Origin: Torreya grandis
Lineage: Eukaryota > Streptophyta > Pinopsida > Cupressales > Taxaceae
Assembly: GCA_037957365.1 (NCBI GenBank)
Contig: JARHVA010000122.1
Coordinates: 1,623,001-1,687,000 of the forward strand
Reading direction: 5' to 3'
Length of the DNA: 64,000 bases
Shown: in pieces, positions 10,721-22,087 of the stretch
How positions within the stretch are numbered: the first letter of the stretch is position 1
Layout of the letters: every line of letters starts with the position of its first letter
Position numbers and translations under genes: made by a program
The notes under the pieces: generated by a model
Seen by the model: the letters and a program-made list of their open reading frames with translations, nothing else
Databases searched by the model: none
What the model was told of the DNA's origin: nothing

Positions 10721-11960
10721 CCTTCGAAGCTTTCTCTTCTTCTTGTTTTCCACATGAACGTCTCATCCCTCCTTAGCATGGAAGTTAGTGGCTTGATAGG
10801 CTCAAAAAAGTTATGAATGAATCTCCTAATGAAATTTAATTTACCAAAAAAACTTTGTAGGACCTTCTTGTGCTTAGGCAAGGACAATGCTAAGATGGCA
10901 TACACCCTCTCTAGATCATTGGATAGGCCTTCCTTTAAAATGACATGGCCCAAGAGCTTACCTTCATAAATGACAAACACACATTTCTTTGGGTTGAGAG
11001 AGATGCCAAACTCTCTACACCTTTCAAAGATTTGCCTTAGGTGCTTCAAATGCTCACTTGCCTCCTTAGAGAAGACTGTCACATCATCAAGATAAATCAA
11101 CATAATACCATTAATCAAACCTTGGAAAGCCATATCCATAGCACGTTGAAAGGTAGCTCCAACTTTTGACAATTCGAATGGTATCTTCCTATAGGCATAT
11201 GTTCCCCACTTGGTGGTGAAGGCAGTCTTGTATTGGTCACATTCTTGTACTAGGATTTGATTATACCTAAAGTAGCCATTTAGGAAAGAGAATATTTCAC
11301 TGCTTATCACCATCTAAAGAATTTGCTCCATATTGGAAGGGGACAGTGATCTCTTGTGAGACTCTATTCAGGTCTTTAAAATCCACACACAATTTGACCT
11401 CTCCATTCTTCTTCTTAATAGGGACCAAATTGGCTAGCCAAGAAGAGTGTTTGATAGGGAAGATGATCTTGGACTCAATCAGTTTGGTGAGTTCCTTCCT
11501 CATGAGAGGCTCGATCTTTTGATTGATTGGCCTTTGCTTTTGCTTGATGGGTTTGGCACCTTCCTCCAACTCAATGGTATGTTGGGCCAAGATTGGATCA
11601 AATCCCTTCAAATAACCATACTCCCAAGTGAAAATATCAACAAACTCTTGACATAACATAATGAAAGCATGTTTTTCCTCATTAGTACACACCTTCCCAA
11701 GTGTAAGAGCCTATCCTTATGGATATCTACCCCCCTTTGCTTTTGCTTGATGGGTTTGGCACCTTCCTCCAACTCAATGGTATGTTGGGCCAAGATTGGA
11801 TCAAAGCCCTTCAAATAACCATACTCCCAAGTGAAAACATCAACAAACTCTTGACATAACATAATGAAAGCATGTTTTTCCTCATTGGTACACACCTTCC
11901 CAAGTGTAAGTAGCCTATCCTTATGGATATCTACCCTTTAATAATTTTCCTTCTTGGTTG
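10711..11960 (-). pseudogene. E2 reverse transcriptase, broken
   Basis: Minus strand. The N-terminal part (11297-11692) has HTIELEEGAKPIKQKQRPIN, MRKELTKLIESKIIFPIKHS and LCVDFKDLNRVS. The palm follows at 10711-11313 with YRKIPFELSKVGATFQRAMD and the catalytic YLDD at 11083-11094, which is intact. ISLNPKKCVF, LLGHV and FFGKLNFIRRFI are the expected downstream motifs. A frameshift near 11300 separates the two parts, and a 203-bp tandem duplication (11531-11936) disrupts the N-terminal segment. The normal role is copying element RNA into DNA. Identification is secure; activity is lost. Confidence 0.92.
11531..11936 (-). repeat. Tandem duplication of 203 bp inside E2 RT
   Basis: Copies are 11531-11733 and 11734-11936, differing by about three substitutions and one base (gtaagagcc against gtaagtagcc). 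The repeated peptide includes AQHTIELEEGAKPIKQKQR. The copies are far more alike than the E2 LTRs, so the duplication came after the element had inserted and begun to decay. Confidence 0.9.
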
Positions 11961-12099
11961 ACATGCTTGCTTTGTCTCTCTTAAGTTCATCATCTTCATT
12001 TAAAATGATTTCAAGAGTTACCAAACCTTTAGGAACCCTATTAGTCTTTAGTTGAACAATCTATCCATCATACTGCTACTACAACTTGGACTAATTTTT

Positions 12100-12700
12100 A
12101 GAAGTGAACTCAGCTTCTTCTTACAAGAAAAGTACTATTTGCTAGTCATTTTTAAACACCTACCAATTGGTGACATTGTACGGTATGGAGGGCCTCACAA
12201 TCACCTTTAAATGATGTTGATTCTTGCTTTGTCTCACCCCCTTTGGGATATGAAACTGAGCACCAACTGCTACTAGTCTATCTACATGCTTGTTCTCCTC
12301 TCTTGGAATGGAAGTGATGTTGAAAGTAGTGAAGTTCTCCACAAGGTCCCACAATATGTGCTTGTAAGACTTGAGTAAGGAGTTCTTGATCAAGATTTGA
12401 CCTCTCACTTGGTTTAGAATCAACTCACTGTCTCCAAACTCCTACAATTCTTTGATTCCTCTCTTATTTTCCCATTATAGGCCATGAACAAAGGCCTCAT
12501 ACTTTACTATGTTGAAAGTATAGGAAAATTGAAACTTGAAAGTTGAGAAGTATTTACCCTTTGAAGGTGAAACCATAATTACCGCACCACTAGCTCCTAA
12601 CTTGCTTCTAGATCCATCAAAGAACATTTGCCGCCAACCATAGTCCTCTTGGTCTGTCTTTATCAATTTTAGTATGAAAGCATCTTTCTCATGCATGCAG
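12100..12700 (-). pseudogene. E2 archaeal-type RNase H (aRNH), upstream of RT
   Basis: Minus strand, between protease and RT. Motifs in order: FFDGSRSKLGASGAVI (first Asp, about 12615), YTFNIVKYEAFVHGL (Glu, about 12500), EFGDSELILNQVRG (Asp, about 12430) and IPREENKHVDRLVA (last Asp, about 12285). All four acidic positions are present, although stops fall near 12475 and 12450. A trailing VRPSIPYNVTNW block and QLKTNRVPKGLV link it to the RT N-terminus. aRNH domains are known in plant Tat elements and some L1 elements, usually downstream of RT; here the domain is upstream, as in E3. Confidence 0.85.
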
Positions 12701-12959
12701 TAGACTCCAAGACTAGCTTCTTCAATGAACTTTTAAGGATCATGCTCAAATTTGTCATTTTCTCATTCATTTAGGAGTAGGTCAACAACTCCTACAAGGG
12801 AAGATGATGGAGATTGGTCCACATGGAGCTCTTCTTCATTAATGATTGCATAGTTCACATTTGTTGCTTTAGGAGATTATAGCTCTAGGTAATCCTTGTG
12901 GATAGGCTCTGACTCAATCTTTACTTTAGTTTCATACTTTGTCCTGAAAACCATCTAAG

Positions 12960-13500
12960 ACCAATTGGTTGCCAAATATCCACCTATCTTGGATGTGAAA
13001 TTCCTTGATAAGCAAAGACGAAGTAAGGAGGAACATCTACCACTATCACATCATGGGGAATTGAGAAGGCTAGATAGGCATGGTGAGTTATATTCAAGCC
13101 TCTTTCCACTCCCAAGGTCTTAGCTATTGATCCATCCAACTATAGAACTCCTTTGGTCATTTACTCATACTTGAGGCCTAGCTTATCAACTATGCATTTG
13201 GGCATAGCTGAGGTGCTTGATCCACTATCAATGATGCAATTATGGACCAATATATCACCAATAATTAGGGACAAATAGAAGGGAGGAACCTTCTCATCTT
13301 TCTTTGCTTGACCCCCCATGGGGGGAGCCCCATTTACTATTAATACATTACCATTTCTTTTTGGGACAACTTGCTCACCTAACCCATACAATTCCTTCTG
13401 GAGTATATCCTTTTGTCTTGGCAGTGATAAAGAATCCCATAATGAGATGTTTATGTGCAGCTTCTTCATTTGGTCTACTATATTGATTGAAGGATTTCCC
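12960..13500 (-). pseudogene. E2 retropepsin-like aspartic protease
   Basis: Minus strand. FYLSLIIGDILVHNCIIDSG leads into DSGSSTSAMP, giving the catalytic Asp-Ser-Gly at about 13225, followed by VDKLGLKYE and a stop at 13161. Beyond the stop, IPHDVIVVDVPPYFVFAYQG continues the domain in frame. It would cut the Gag-Pol polyprotein. It lies directly after gag and directly before the aRNH. Confidence 0.85.
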
Positions 13501-13599
13501 CCTTTAGAGTTCTCCTTGGGAACATTCGTAAGCTATGGTGTAACCCGTAGAGCTAAAGCTACAACTAGTGGCCTATAATTGGGAAACTTTTGATTTGTT

Positions 13600-15067
13600 T
13601 ATGGTGAAGGAGACATTGTAGGTGCTTGAGTGGCTACTTGGGATTCATCCATGGCTCTACTTTTGGACTTGGTATTGGCTGCAAGACCAACATTCTGATT
13701 ACTTATGCCACTCACATTGTTGACTTCGTAGAACTCTCCTTCCAAGTGATTCATAAGATTGGAATGAAATTAAGCCTACCTAGTGTCCATCCCAAGTTGT
13801 GTTGATATCTCAAAATTTGAGAATTGTTGTACCTGATCACCTTGTGTGGTCATGCTTTGATTTTGGTAGATCACTAGCATAAGCAACATGTTCTTGGCCA
13901 TGCTCCAAGGGTGGATAATTGGGTTGCTTCTACACCAAATTATTTTGAGTGGGGACAAGAGCCTTGGAAGAATAATGGGCATTTGTATTATGGCTTTGAT
14001 AAGGCTTGACATGTGTAATTTAACCTTGCCCTTGATTATAATTTTGAAAGGGAGGCCTATTTTCTTGCCCAAACTACTGGTAGCCTTGATTTGGCCTATA
14101 AATCTGAGCTTGTTGTCTCTTGAGGGCAATTAACTCATTGTTAACACTCTACAACATGCTCTTAACTTCATGGAAATCATTTATAGGGGTAGCAGTTGGC
14201 TTCTCTTCATTAGGTAGAGAGCTAGAGTGGGCACAACAGGCTAGACTGAGGGTTGTAAATCAGGATAGAGTGGCATATGAGCTCTAGTAGCTATCTTTCC
14301 TACTTGAACAAGGCAATTTTTAGCAGCTATGGCTATCTCATAAGAAGCAGGTAGAGTGTTCCCACCCATGGACTATATCATGATAGTGATGTCACTATTT
14401 AGGGCCTTTAAGTAGTAAAGGAAAGCATAGCTTAGGGTTGGCATCATAAGAATTGGGATTCTATCCCAAGTCTTTTGGAACCTAGTGTTAAAATCTTTCA
14501 TAAAATCATGTGGGGCTCTCTTTATGGTGGTTAATTACTCAGTTAGAGATAAATGATCACTTTTTCCCCAAACCTATTGGTCAAGAGGGTCCCTAACCCA
14601 TTCCATGAGCTAATTGAGTTCATAGGCAAGGCCCCATACCTGTCCAAAATTTTTTCTTTGAAGGACAATGGTATTAATCTAATGGCTACATTTTCCTCAG
14701 TGATATTATGGATGTTACAGAGGTTGGCTATGTTTCTAATATGTTCGATAGCAGTGATTAGGCCCTTTCCACTAAAGGGAGGAACAATTTTGAGAGTTGT
14801 CCCTAGAATTGGGTCATATTGTTGAAGGTTCAAGGGACTTTGACAATTGAAGGCCATAAAAGGGAAAGCCCTAAGGGCTGCCATGGATATGAAAGTATTC
14901 AACTGGGGTCTTCTTGAGTAGGTATATTTTATGTTTGGTTTATAAAAGTGGCTTGCTATGTAAGGGTGGGTATTTGCAAACTTTAGCCTTTTCATTGAGT
15001 TCAAAGGCAACTCAATAAATTCAAAAGGGACACCTCTAGAAGAAGATATCCTAGTGACCTTTGGCAT
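13600..15067 (-). pseudogene. E2 gag
   Basis: Minus strand, starting at ATG 15067 (MPKVTRISSSRGVPFEF), 136 bp inside the primer-binding site. The capsid-type core is at about 14543-14840: PPFSGKGLITAIEHIRNIAN, then RLIPLSFKEKILDRYGALP and SISSWNGLGTLLTNRFGEK. A frameshift near 14560 moves the frame, which continues with HDFMKDFNTRFQKTWDRIP. The tail (13780-14130) is Gln/Asn/Pro-rich, including RPNQGYQ and NYNQGQG. No CCHC zinc knuckle was found. Gag would form the cytoplasmic particle. Confidence 0.82.
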
Positions 15068-15202
15068 GGGATGCCAGGGTGATCATTAACTAGAGATTGA
15101 GTCCCTGAATGGAGTCACCAGTTGCTAAATATAACTCCTTTTGGATTTTGTAATAATATCAAGACCAGCACCAATCTTGAAACTTGTAGGACATAGAAAT
15201 TT

Positions 15203-15220
15203 GTCCCACCAGGCATGCTA
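15203..15220 (-). promoter_or_regulatory. E2 tRNA primer-binding site
   Basis: The minus strand reads TAGCATGCCTGGTGGGAC, one base from an expected TGG start, five bases from the LTR. About 95 bp further in, the minus strand also has CTGGTGACTCCATTCAGGG. Confidence 0.75.
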
Positions 15221-15225
15221 AAAAT

Positions 15226-17766
15226 TATTGACGTAGTGGATTATACCCTCTAAATAGAGGGTCAACTCTCTTCCTCCACGTGACACAATGGAGACATTCA
15301 TCTTGCTGTGGGTTGTAAACTTGAGGGATAAATCTCTAGATTATGGACTAGCTCCCCTTGATGCACCTTGAAGCCCTAGATATCTTATTGCTAATAATGG
15401 GGGGGTGAAAAGGGAGAGAAATATTGAAATCAAAACCTAAACTAATGCGGTGATGCACTAAAATGGTTGATCTACTCAGTTTTGACATACACTTTACACC
15501 AGGTAGAAGCAAGCATACACTTCATTCAAATGAGAACCTTTCCTACATCAGTGTTTCAATAGGGGATCCTATGGAGACATAGGGAGGAAGAGCTACCAGA
15601 GGTGTTTAGAGACACACTATGGATAGCCTGTTCACATGTGCCTATACTCTGAGTTGGACACTTATTATTGACCAACAAGAGAAGAACTCACAATACACTA
15701 GATATGTTGGCATAAACTTATGAAAGCATGAAAAGGAAATGACTTAACATAAGATAAAACCATAGACATATGCAAAAGTGCAATCTCAAATGGAGGTAAA
15801 AATGCTTCTTTTGATTCAAGGTAAATTCCTTTAGGGCTTCACCATACAATGCTGAGATATCTTTTCTCAAATGAGAAGTTACAAATATATAGAGAGATGG
15901 AAACAAGATGTTGACAAATCAAGGGATGGAAACCCATGCTATATTAAACACTTCTGTAGAGACCATAATCCCATGTTGCTATCATATTCTTCCAATTGCA
16001 TATAGGAGAGCCATGTTGTAGATGTCCAAGTCACTACCCTTGTTGTCCTAAGACTTCAAAAGCATGGGATACTCCTTCTAGCAACTGACAAAGCCATCCC
16101 TAAGGTGTGTTGACTGGACTATGCTCTCTTTAATGCTGGGTGCAACTAGCTGTGCATTAATGGTGAAGCATGAAAACATGGGCTACTATCCTCAATAATT
16201 TGAAAACCAATCCTTTTACTGGTTTTTGGTAGAGACTATTTCACCTAAGTGTATTTACTCTTCTTATTGATGACACCTGTGCCACTTGCCTTGGTCTGGT
16301 TCATCCTTGGGTCTACACTTTGACTTGTCATGCTACTTGGAACATTTTGAGATTTTACTTTATTGTGTTATGTGGCCATGTTTTGGGTTACCTACCTTGT
16401 TTTCTTTTACTTTGTTATTTCCCTTTTCATTGGCTTTTTCCCTTTTCGTCTTTAACCATTCGGGTTCTCGGGTGCTTATTATTTCTCAAGCCTTCAGGAT
16501 TTTGGTAATGTGAATTTCTTTGGACAAAATGTCCAAAGGAATTCCTTCAGACATTTTGTTTGAAGGAATTTTCTTTTGGGCTTGCCTTTGTGCCTTTATT
16601 TTGGTAGGCCTTTGTGCTATGCTTTCCTTTAGATAAAATGTCTGAAGTAATTCTTTCTTTTGATTGCTTCTTTTCCCAAAGGGTATGTGCCCTTCAAGCC
16701 TTTTGTCTTCATCCTTTCTTTCTTAAAGTTCCCTATGCAAAGGCTTCTCCCATCCAAAAGTGCCCTTCGTAAGGGTAGGTGCCTTTGGAAACTCTTAAAA
16801 TAACCCTTTGAAAAAGTGTAAAGAGTCCTCTTTCTTGACCAAGTGACCTCTGTAAAGACACTTACCCTTCAAACTTTCTATAACCATCAAATTTCTTTAG
16901 ACAAAATGTTCGAACGAATTCCTTCAGATATTTTGTTTGAAGGAATTCAGCCTTGGCTTGCCTTCTTTGATTTTCTGTCAGATAAAATGTCTGAAGGAAA
17001 ACTCCTTTTGCTTGTCACTTTTCTTGAAGGGCATGTTCCCTTCACACTTTTTATCTTTACCCCTTTACTTCAATTGACTACCCTTCATAAGGGTATTTTG
17101 AGCCAAAAGTGCCCTTTGAAACTTTTTTATTGGTCCTCACGTCGATGAAAAGCCCTCCACAAGGTCCATTCTACCTTCAAACATACCCTTCAAAAGTTTT
17201 GTAAAGGTTTGTTTCATCTTTGAAGTGCCTCTTGGTGGGGAACATACCCTTTGGGGAAATTACAAATGACCTTACAAAATGCCCAGGTGCCCTCCATGGA
17301 AAAACACTAGCCTTTAGAAGTGCCTAAGACCAATTCAAGCTCTTTTAGAGGACTTACTCAAAAAAGCTTTGAAGTAAAGATGTCTCAAAACCTGATTACT
17401 TCTTGTTTACCCTTTCAGGTTTATAAATGACTCCAACTCATGAAAATTGGTAAGTAAAGTACTTTACAAAACTTGACTTGCACTGGAACTGGCCATATAC
17501 CCTTTCAGGTTTGTCGAGTGCTCCTATTTACTACTTGTAAAGTTTATAAGTAATGCTGTTCTGAGAACTTGATTTGCTCTGTGAGTGCTGAAAAAGACCA
17601 ATGCTTGATGAGACAACACCTGCACCTATACAAAATCAACTTTTTACTTGATTTTTTAAGGGTTAAGACCTAATTTCAGGGTAAAAGGTCATGAAGAACA
17701 AGGCTTCAAGGCAAAAAAGATAGGGGGTGCCCATTTTGGCATGCAGGATTCACAAAATGGTCAACA
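15226..17766 (-). repeat. E2 5' LTR
   Basis: An LTR of 2541 bp beginning TATTGACG (TGTTGACG mutated) and ending GGTCAACA. Its first 150 bases resemble the E1 LTR start, and 15620-17766 matches 1-135 plus 6741-8725. It carries the same palindrome set as the other E2 LTR and no gene. Confidence 0.88.
16518..16566. repeat. 50-bp palindrome centred on GAATTC, E2 5' LTR
   Basis: CTTTGGACAAAATGTCCAAAG is followed by GAATTC and CTTCAGACATTTTGTTTGAA. The left half is itself a perfect palindrome apart from its central AAAA/T spacer. Counterpart of 7507-7554. Confidence 0.88.
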
Positions 17767-19405
17767 ATAGGTTAAGCAATAGTTTGGATCTTCAAACACA
17801 CCTATTCTCAAACTCAGTTCCATATTAGAGTAGGGGAAAGAATGGCTTATTTCTCCACATTTAAATATTACTTATCAGACTAAGATACATATTAGAGTGG
17901 GAGCAAGCATGGCTTGTTTCTCCACATTTACAACTTACTTCTTGGACTTAGTTCACATATCAAAGTGGCATCAAATAGGGCTTTGTTTCTCATAATCTAG
18001 TTTTTTACTCATATTCAATATAAGGGACACCCATATTATGTATTTTCTCTTCATAAACATTATTTCAATCCCGATTCACTTTTCTAGCCAAGAAGTGGGC
18101 CGAGTCAATGCACATCTATTCTTCATAGGGGTTTGATCACATAGTTAAGTAAAGTACACATTTTATTTTTATTTTACTCTAGTACATTCATTCCATTGTA
18201 TTACTAGATTAAAAGGGTTGTAAATGTACATGCACCAATTTGGTCAAGCAAACACAAGTATTATGTCTTTTGTAGCTCTTTCATAAGAAATTCTTAATGT
18301 TGAATAGGAGTCTTATTCGCACATGTCACTTGGGTCTTTTGATGGTAGTTTAGTCCTTATTTTGAATTATTTTCCTTATTTTACACCCTTAATAGTTTCA
18401 TCTCATCCTTCCTTGATGCTCCAAAAGTATTATTCGATTGGCTTGCTTGATTTGTGCTCATTAAGTCCTCATTAATGGAAGTTTGGCTACCTCCATCTCT
18501 CCTTGGCACCTTTGGATTTGGCTTGGAATGGCTTGGAATCAATTTGGCATGGTAACACTAGTTACATGAAGCTTTTAGAACCAATCCTGAATTATAACTT
18601 TGCACAAATTAAGCTTAGAAATGATGTGGTAAGGCCTCCTATTTATAGATTTTTGAGATTGATAAGAATCAACTTGAATCATCCATCTCAAGATTGAGAT
18701 GTGTGGCTAAGGATTAATCCAATTTTGCAATTAAAATTGATAAATAGGCTCATCAATATTTGGGATACAGGAGCAATTAAGAGGCATAGAGGGATTTTAT
18801 GAGGCATGGGAGGCATGAATCTTGATATTTGTGGCATTTATGGCCTATGGATGTCTTCCTAAGAAATGAGGTCACTTGATGATGTAGATATCGAATATTC
18901 ATTTCTAAAAACAAGTTTTCAATAAGTTTCCATGGAATTAATAATTAGGCCTTGATTTGGAGTAATTATCTCTTAAGCATGTTTAAGCACTTTGTGCACA
19001 AATTACTCAAATCAATCATAATGCCTTGTTATTGGTCCAAAATTTGACTAGATTAGAATTAGAATGTGACATCAGATGTGTTAGATTTGTTATCCCATTT
19101 AGGATGTTACCAAAACCAAATAATAAAGGCACATGTCTTGTCTAAGAGATTTTTTAGGTAAGAGCAATCCAGAGCACCCAGGGGTAAAATTAGTATTTTG
19201 ACTCAAAATGAACTAATCAAAGTTTGCTAGCCCATAAATTGCACTACCCCATTTAATGATACTCTAGCCAAAATCAGCACTTGAATATGTTAGTTTCACA
19301 TATTTTAGCATGTTTTAGTATTTTTAGGCCAAATTGTGTACTTTAGGTATAAATTAGTCAAAAGCCTGATTGGAGGTTATTGGTGTCTAGATTTAGGTGT
19401 CTACA
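17767..19405 (-). repeat. N 3' LTR, right part
   Basis: This ends GGTGTCTACA at 19405 (minus-strand start TGTAGACACC). From 18408 on it matches the other LTR. The first 640 bases have no counterpart there, so the other LTR has a deletion or this one is longer and continues to the left of E2, outside the window. It contains a 67-bp triplication (17821-18010). No gene is present. Confidence 0.75.
17821..18010. repeat. 67-bp tandem repeat, 3 copies
   Basis: CATATTAGAG or CATATCAAAG starts copies at 17821, 17888 and 17954, each followed by a GGCTTRTTTCTC block (GGCTTTGTTTCTC in the third). The third copy is the most diverged. Confidence 0.8.
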
Positions 19406-19422
19406 GTTTGCCCCTATTTGGG
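19406..19422 (-). promoter_or_regulatory. N polypurine tract
   Basis: The minus strand reads CAAATAGGGGCAAAC directly before TGTAGACACC. This position and composition fit the plus-strand primer of a Tat-like element. Confidence 0.6.
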
Positions 19423-19649
19423 AAGGCATTGCAAGCTATAAGCGCAATAACATCTTCTCAAAGAATGAAAATGTCCTATATGCCTACAAATATAATGATG
19501 ATAAACTAATTGTATGATACCCCCTTGAGGGAATGATTGGCACAAGCAGATCGATAAATGGTCCCTTGATAAGAAATAAAATGAGGGGACCAAAGAAAAG
19601 ATGATGGAATGAAAACACAATGATATTGAAAAAGTAGTCAAAATCGCTA

Positions 19650-19960
19650 AGAATGTAAGTGGGATGGTGTATAATGGTTTTCCCAAAGGTGGTTATAAGC
19701 ATTGTACCCTGATAGTGGCAACATGGTATGATAACATAATGATTTTCCCAAAGGTGGTTATAATCATTGAGAAGATGGAGTTGCCCCAGTTAGGACAGAT
19801 AAATAAGATAATATTATGCCTTTGTATGGGAAAAAAAGTAAAATGGTGAGAACACAATGATTTTCCCAAAGGTGGTTAGAATCATTGAGAAATATAAGAG
19901 GATGATGTATAATGATTTACCCATAGGCAGTTATAATCATTAGACCCTTATTATTACAAA
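19650..19960 (-). repeat. Dispersed hairpin repeat AATGATT...AATCATT, four copies
   Basis: Copies at about 19673, 19736, 19855 and 19910 share TTTTCCCAAAGGTGGTTATA flanked by AATGATT and AATCATT, a 7-bp inverted pair. Weaker copies lie at about 21310, 21368 and 21417, and a good one at 23217-23250. On the minus strand a frame of the unit reads NDYNHLWENHY. This is noncoding 3' region of N; no intact gene is here. Confidence 0.72.
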
Positions 19961-20548
19961 TAGGGTAAACTTGGTCAATGATGATGATAACTTAACACAT
20001 AGGGTAATGATGAATTAAAACAACCTACTAGTATGGAGATGTTCATCCCAACCAATAAAGGTTGAAATTCTTTCATGGTTAATTACTCTATTTGGGATAT
20101 GATTGGGATTGAATCAGGATACCAATGTCAAAGAGATTTTGATGCCACCATTTTTAAATAGACTTCTTGAAGTTGATGTTTGTTATAGCATGTGTCAGTA
20201 GGCATTATGGTATAACATCATGAGGACTTAGACAAAATATGCATAAAGACCGACTCCCATAATCCAATACTCAATAGAAAACAATGCACCAATGATAAAA
20301 ACCATGATGACAATAAAAGCATATGAATATGGATAGATTCAAATGTAAGTGTGGGAAACTTATCACCCAATCAACACACATAAATTGAACTAAAGAAATA
20401 GTGTTGAAAGCAAAAAAACAAGCTCATAAATAAAACAACAAAGAAATAAACAAAGAAACATTCAATAGAAACCATACTAACATTGCCCCTAGAAAATAGG
20501 CAACAACTTAACAAATAAACAAAATAGGGGAATAAAAGAAAAGGAAGG

Positions 20549-20668
20549 GGGTGGCCAAGCTATCTCCATATGCACTAGGCAAGTGGATGTTGCCTACATA
20601 GTTCCATAGATGTAATATCCAAAAAAAACTTCAAGTCAAATGTAGTTCTCCTAGGGAATGGGAAGAAT
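20549..20668 (-). repeat. Tat-type 3' UTR motif, copy 2 in N
   Basis: The minus strand reads TAGGAGAACTACATTTGACT, then CTATGTAGGCAACATCC and GGCCACCCCC. E4 has the same motif twice (62257 and 62541). I recognise an ACTACG...ACGTAGGCAGC-type motif as common near the 3' end of plant Tat elements. Confidence 0.75.
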
Positions 20669-20945
20669 GTGATAACTGATGAAAACAATCAAAATAGATA
20701 TGATAGAAGAATAGGAATAGTCTTGCAAAATGGCAAGTGTATGAGAGGAAAGGCCAAAGAGGGTGGGGAAACTAAGTGACAAGTGGTTTGTTGGAAACTT
20801 AGTAAGGGTTCCCAAAATTTTTAAGGCAAAGAAGTGGTCCATGTTTTTAATGTTCTTTTCTAGCAGTTTTATAAATGTTTTTGGAATTTTTTAAAGTATT
20901 TCAACTCAATCAAGAATGACGAGACACTAAATGGTTCAAGCTCAT

Positions 20946-21100
20946 AAAATGGTGAGAGCATTCAAACTTAGGTTTCTTTTAAAATGATAAGAGCATTTAA
21001 ATGTAGGTTGGTGGCAAAATGGCGGGAGCATTCAAATGTAGGTTGTTCGCAAAATGATGAGAGCATTCAAACTTAGGTTTCTCACAAAATGATGAGAGTG
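20946..21100 (-). repeat. Exact 35-bp tandem array, 4.4 copies
   Basis: AAAATGRYGRGAGCATTYAA starts at 20946, 20981, 21016, 21051 and 21086, exactly 35 bp apart. On the minus strand the unit begins CTCTCATCATTTTGTGAGA. E4 has a related array at 62370-62475 in the same position relative to the flanking motifs. Confidence 0.93.
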
Positions 21101-21106
21101 TGGCAA

Positions 21107-21205
21107 GGGGGTGACTGAGCTAATCTTAACAAGTATCAATCATGACCCACATAGTCCTAAAATGAACTCAAGTCATAGTAATTCCATCCACACAAAAGGC
21201 AAGGA
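21107..21205 (-). repeat. Tat-type 3' UTR motif, copy 1 in N
   Basis: The minus strand reads GGAATTACTATGACTTGAG, then GACTATGTGGGTCATGATTG and CAGTCACCCCC. More diverged than copy 2, but with the same order of blocks. Confidence 0.6.
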
Positions 21206-22087
21206 AAAACCAACTAGGTCCCAACAAGTTCTCAAATCTGGTAAATGACCAGTCAAATGAAAATAGTAATGGTAAGGTGATGCAACAATGTATGATAAAC
21301 AAGTGTTTCCCTTATTTTTCCCATAGGTGGTTATAACTAGGATATGACAGAATACGTCAATGATACTAATTTTTTCATAGGTAGTTATAATTAGTAGCAA
21401 GACTAGTAAGACATTGATTTACTTATAGGCAATTACAATCAAGCTCACATAAACAAACTTGTTATAGGATGGAAAATGAAATATATCTTGCTAGATCAAC
21501 TATCACACTACTTTCATAGACTATAATTGTAAATTTGGATTGAATTGATTGTTGAAACTTGATCAAAATCATCTCATAAAAAGTGCAAGAAGAACCAAAG
21601 TAACCAAGATCAGAATAGGATTGGGTAGGATGACTAAAAATAGTCTTTGGTCTAGATAAGAATGGAATGATAGGATGGATAAATTGGTAAGAGAGTTTGC
21701 CCCCAAGTGATAGGGTGAATAGAAAGAACATGTGAAAATGGCAAATGGATATGTAACAATGGAAATGAAATGGTATAGTACATGTTTTTGTCCTAGGTGT
21801 GGTTTTTGATCTATTGTTTCTACTGATGGGGAGATGCACGTCCTAATCAACAAATGATACAAATAAAATACTTCATCATGTTAATTGTTATCCCATACAT
21901 CATCTAAATAGTTGCTCTATCAAGACTGACTGTAGATTTGGTTGTCAAGAATGCTTTTGTGATCTTCATTGGTCATTGATTCTGAATTTGTCAAGCATTA
22001 AGGCAAGGTATCTTTATATCCTCTACAAAGGGAAATGTGGCCATGTATGGTAGACAGGGATAAAATTTGGATGATAGGTTTGTTTGT

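Larger units (their letters stand above)
1..17766 (-). mobile_element. E2: Ty3/Gypsy LTR retrotransposon, interrupted by E1
   Basis: This is a gag-protease-aRNH-RT-integrase element read on the minus strand. Its 3' LTR starts before the window, continues over 1-135, is broken by E1, and resumes at 6746-8725. The 5' LTR is 15226-17766. The text at 1-135 matches 15620-15752, and the text from 6741 matches 15753 onward, which shows that the two LTR pieces belong together. LTR ends are TGTTGA/TCAACA-like. All coding domains carry stops and frameshifts, so the copy is dead. The left target-site duplication is off-window; the right flank begins ATAGG. Confidence 0.85.

Noticed and set aside
17767..18408. 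Host promoter or gene fragment
   Set aside because: No coding or promoter signal; the stretch joins without a break to the N LTR and contains only a 67-bp tandem repeat.
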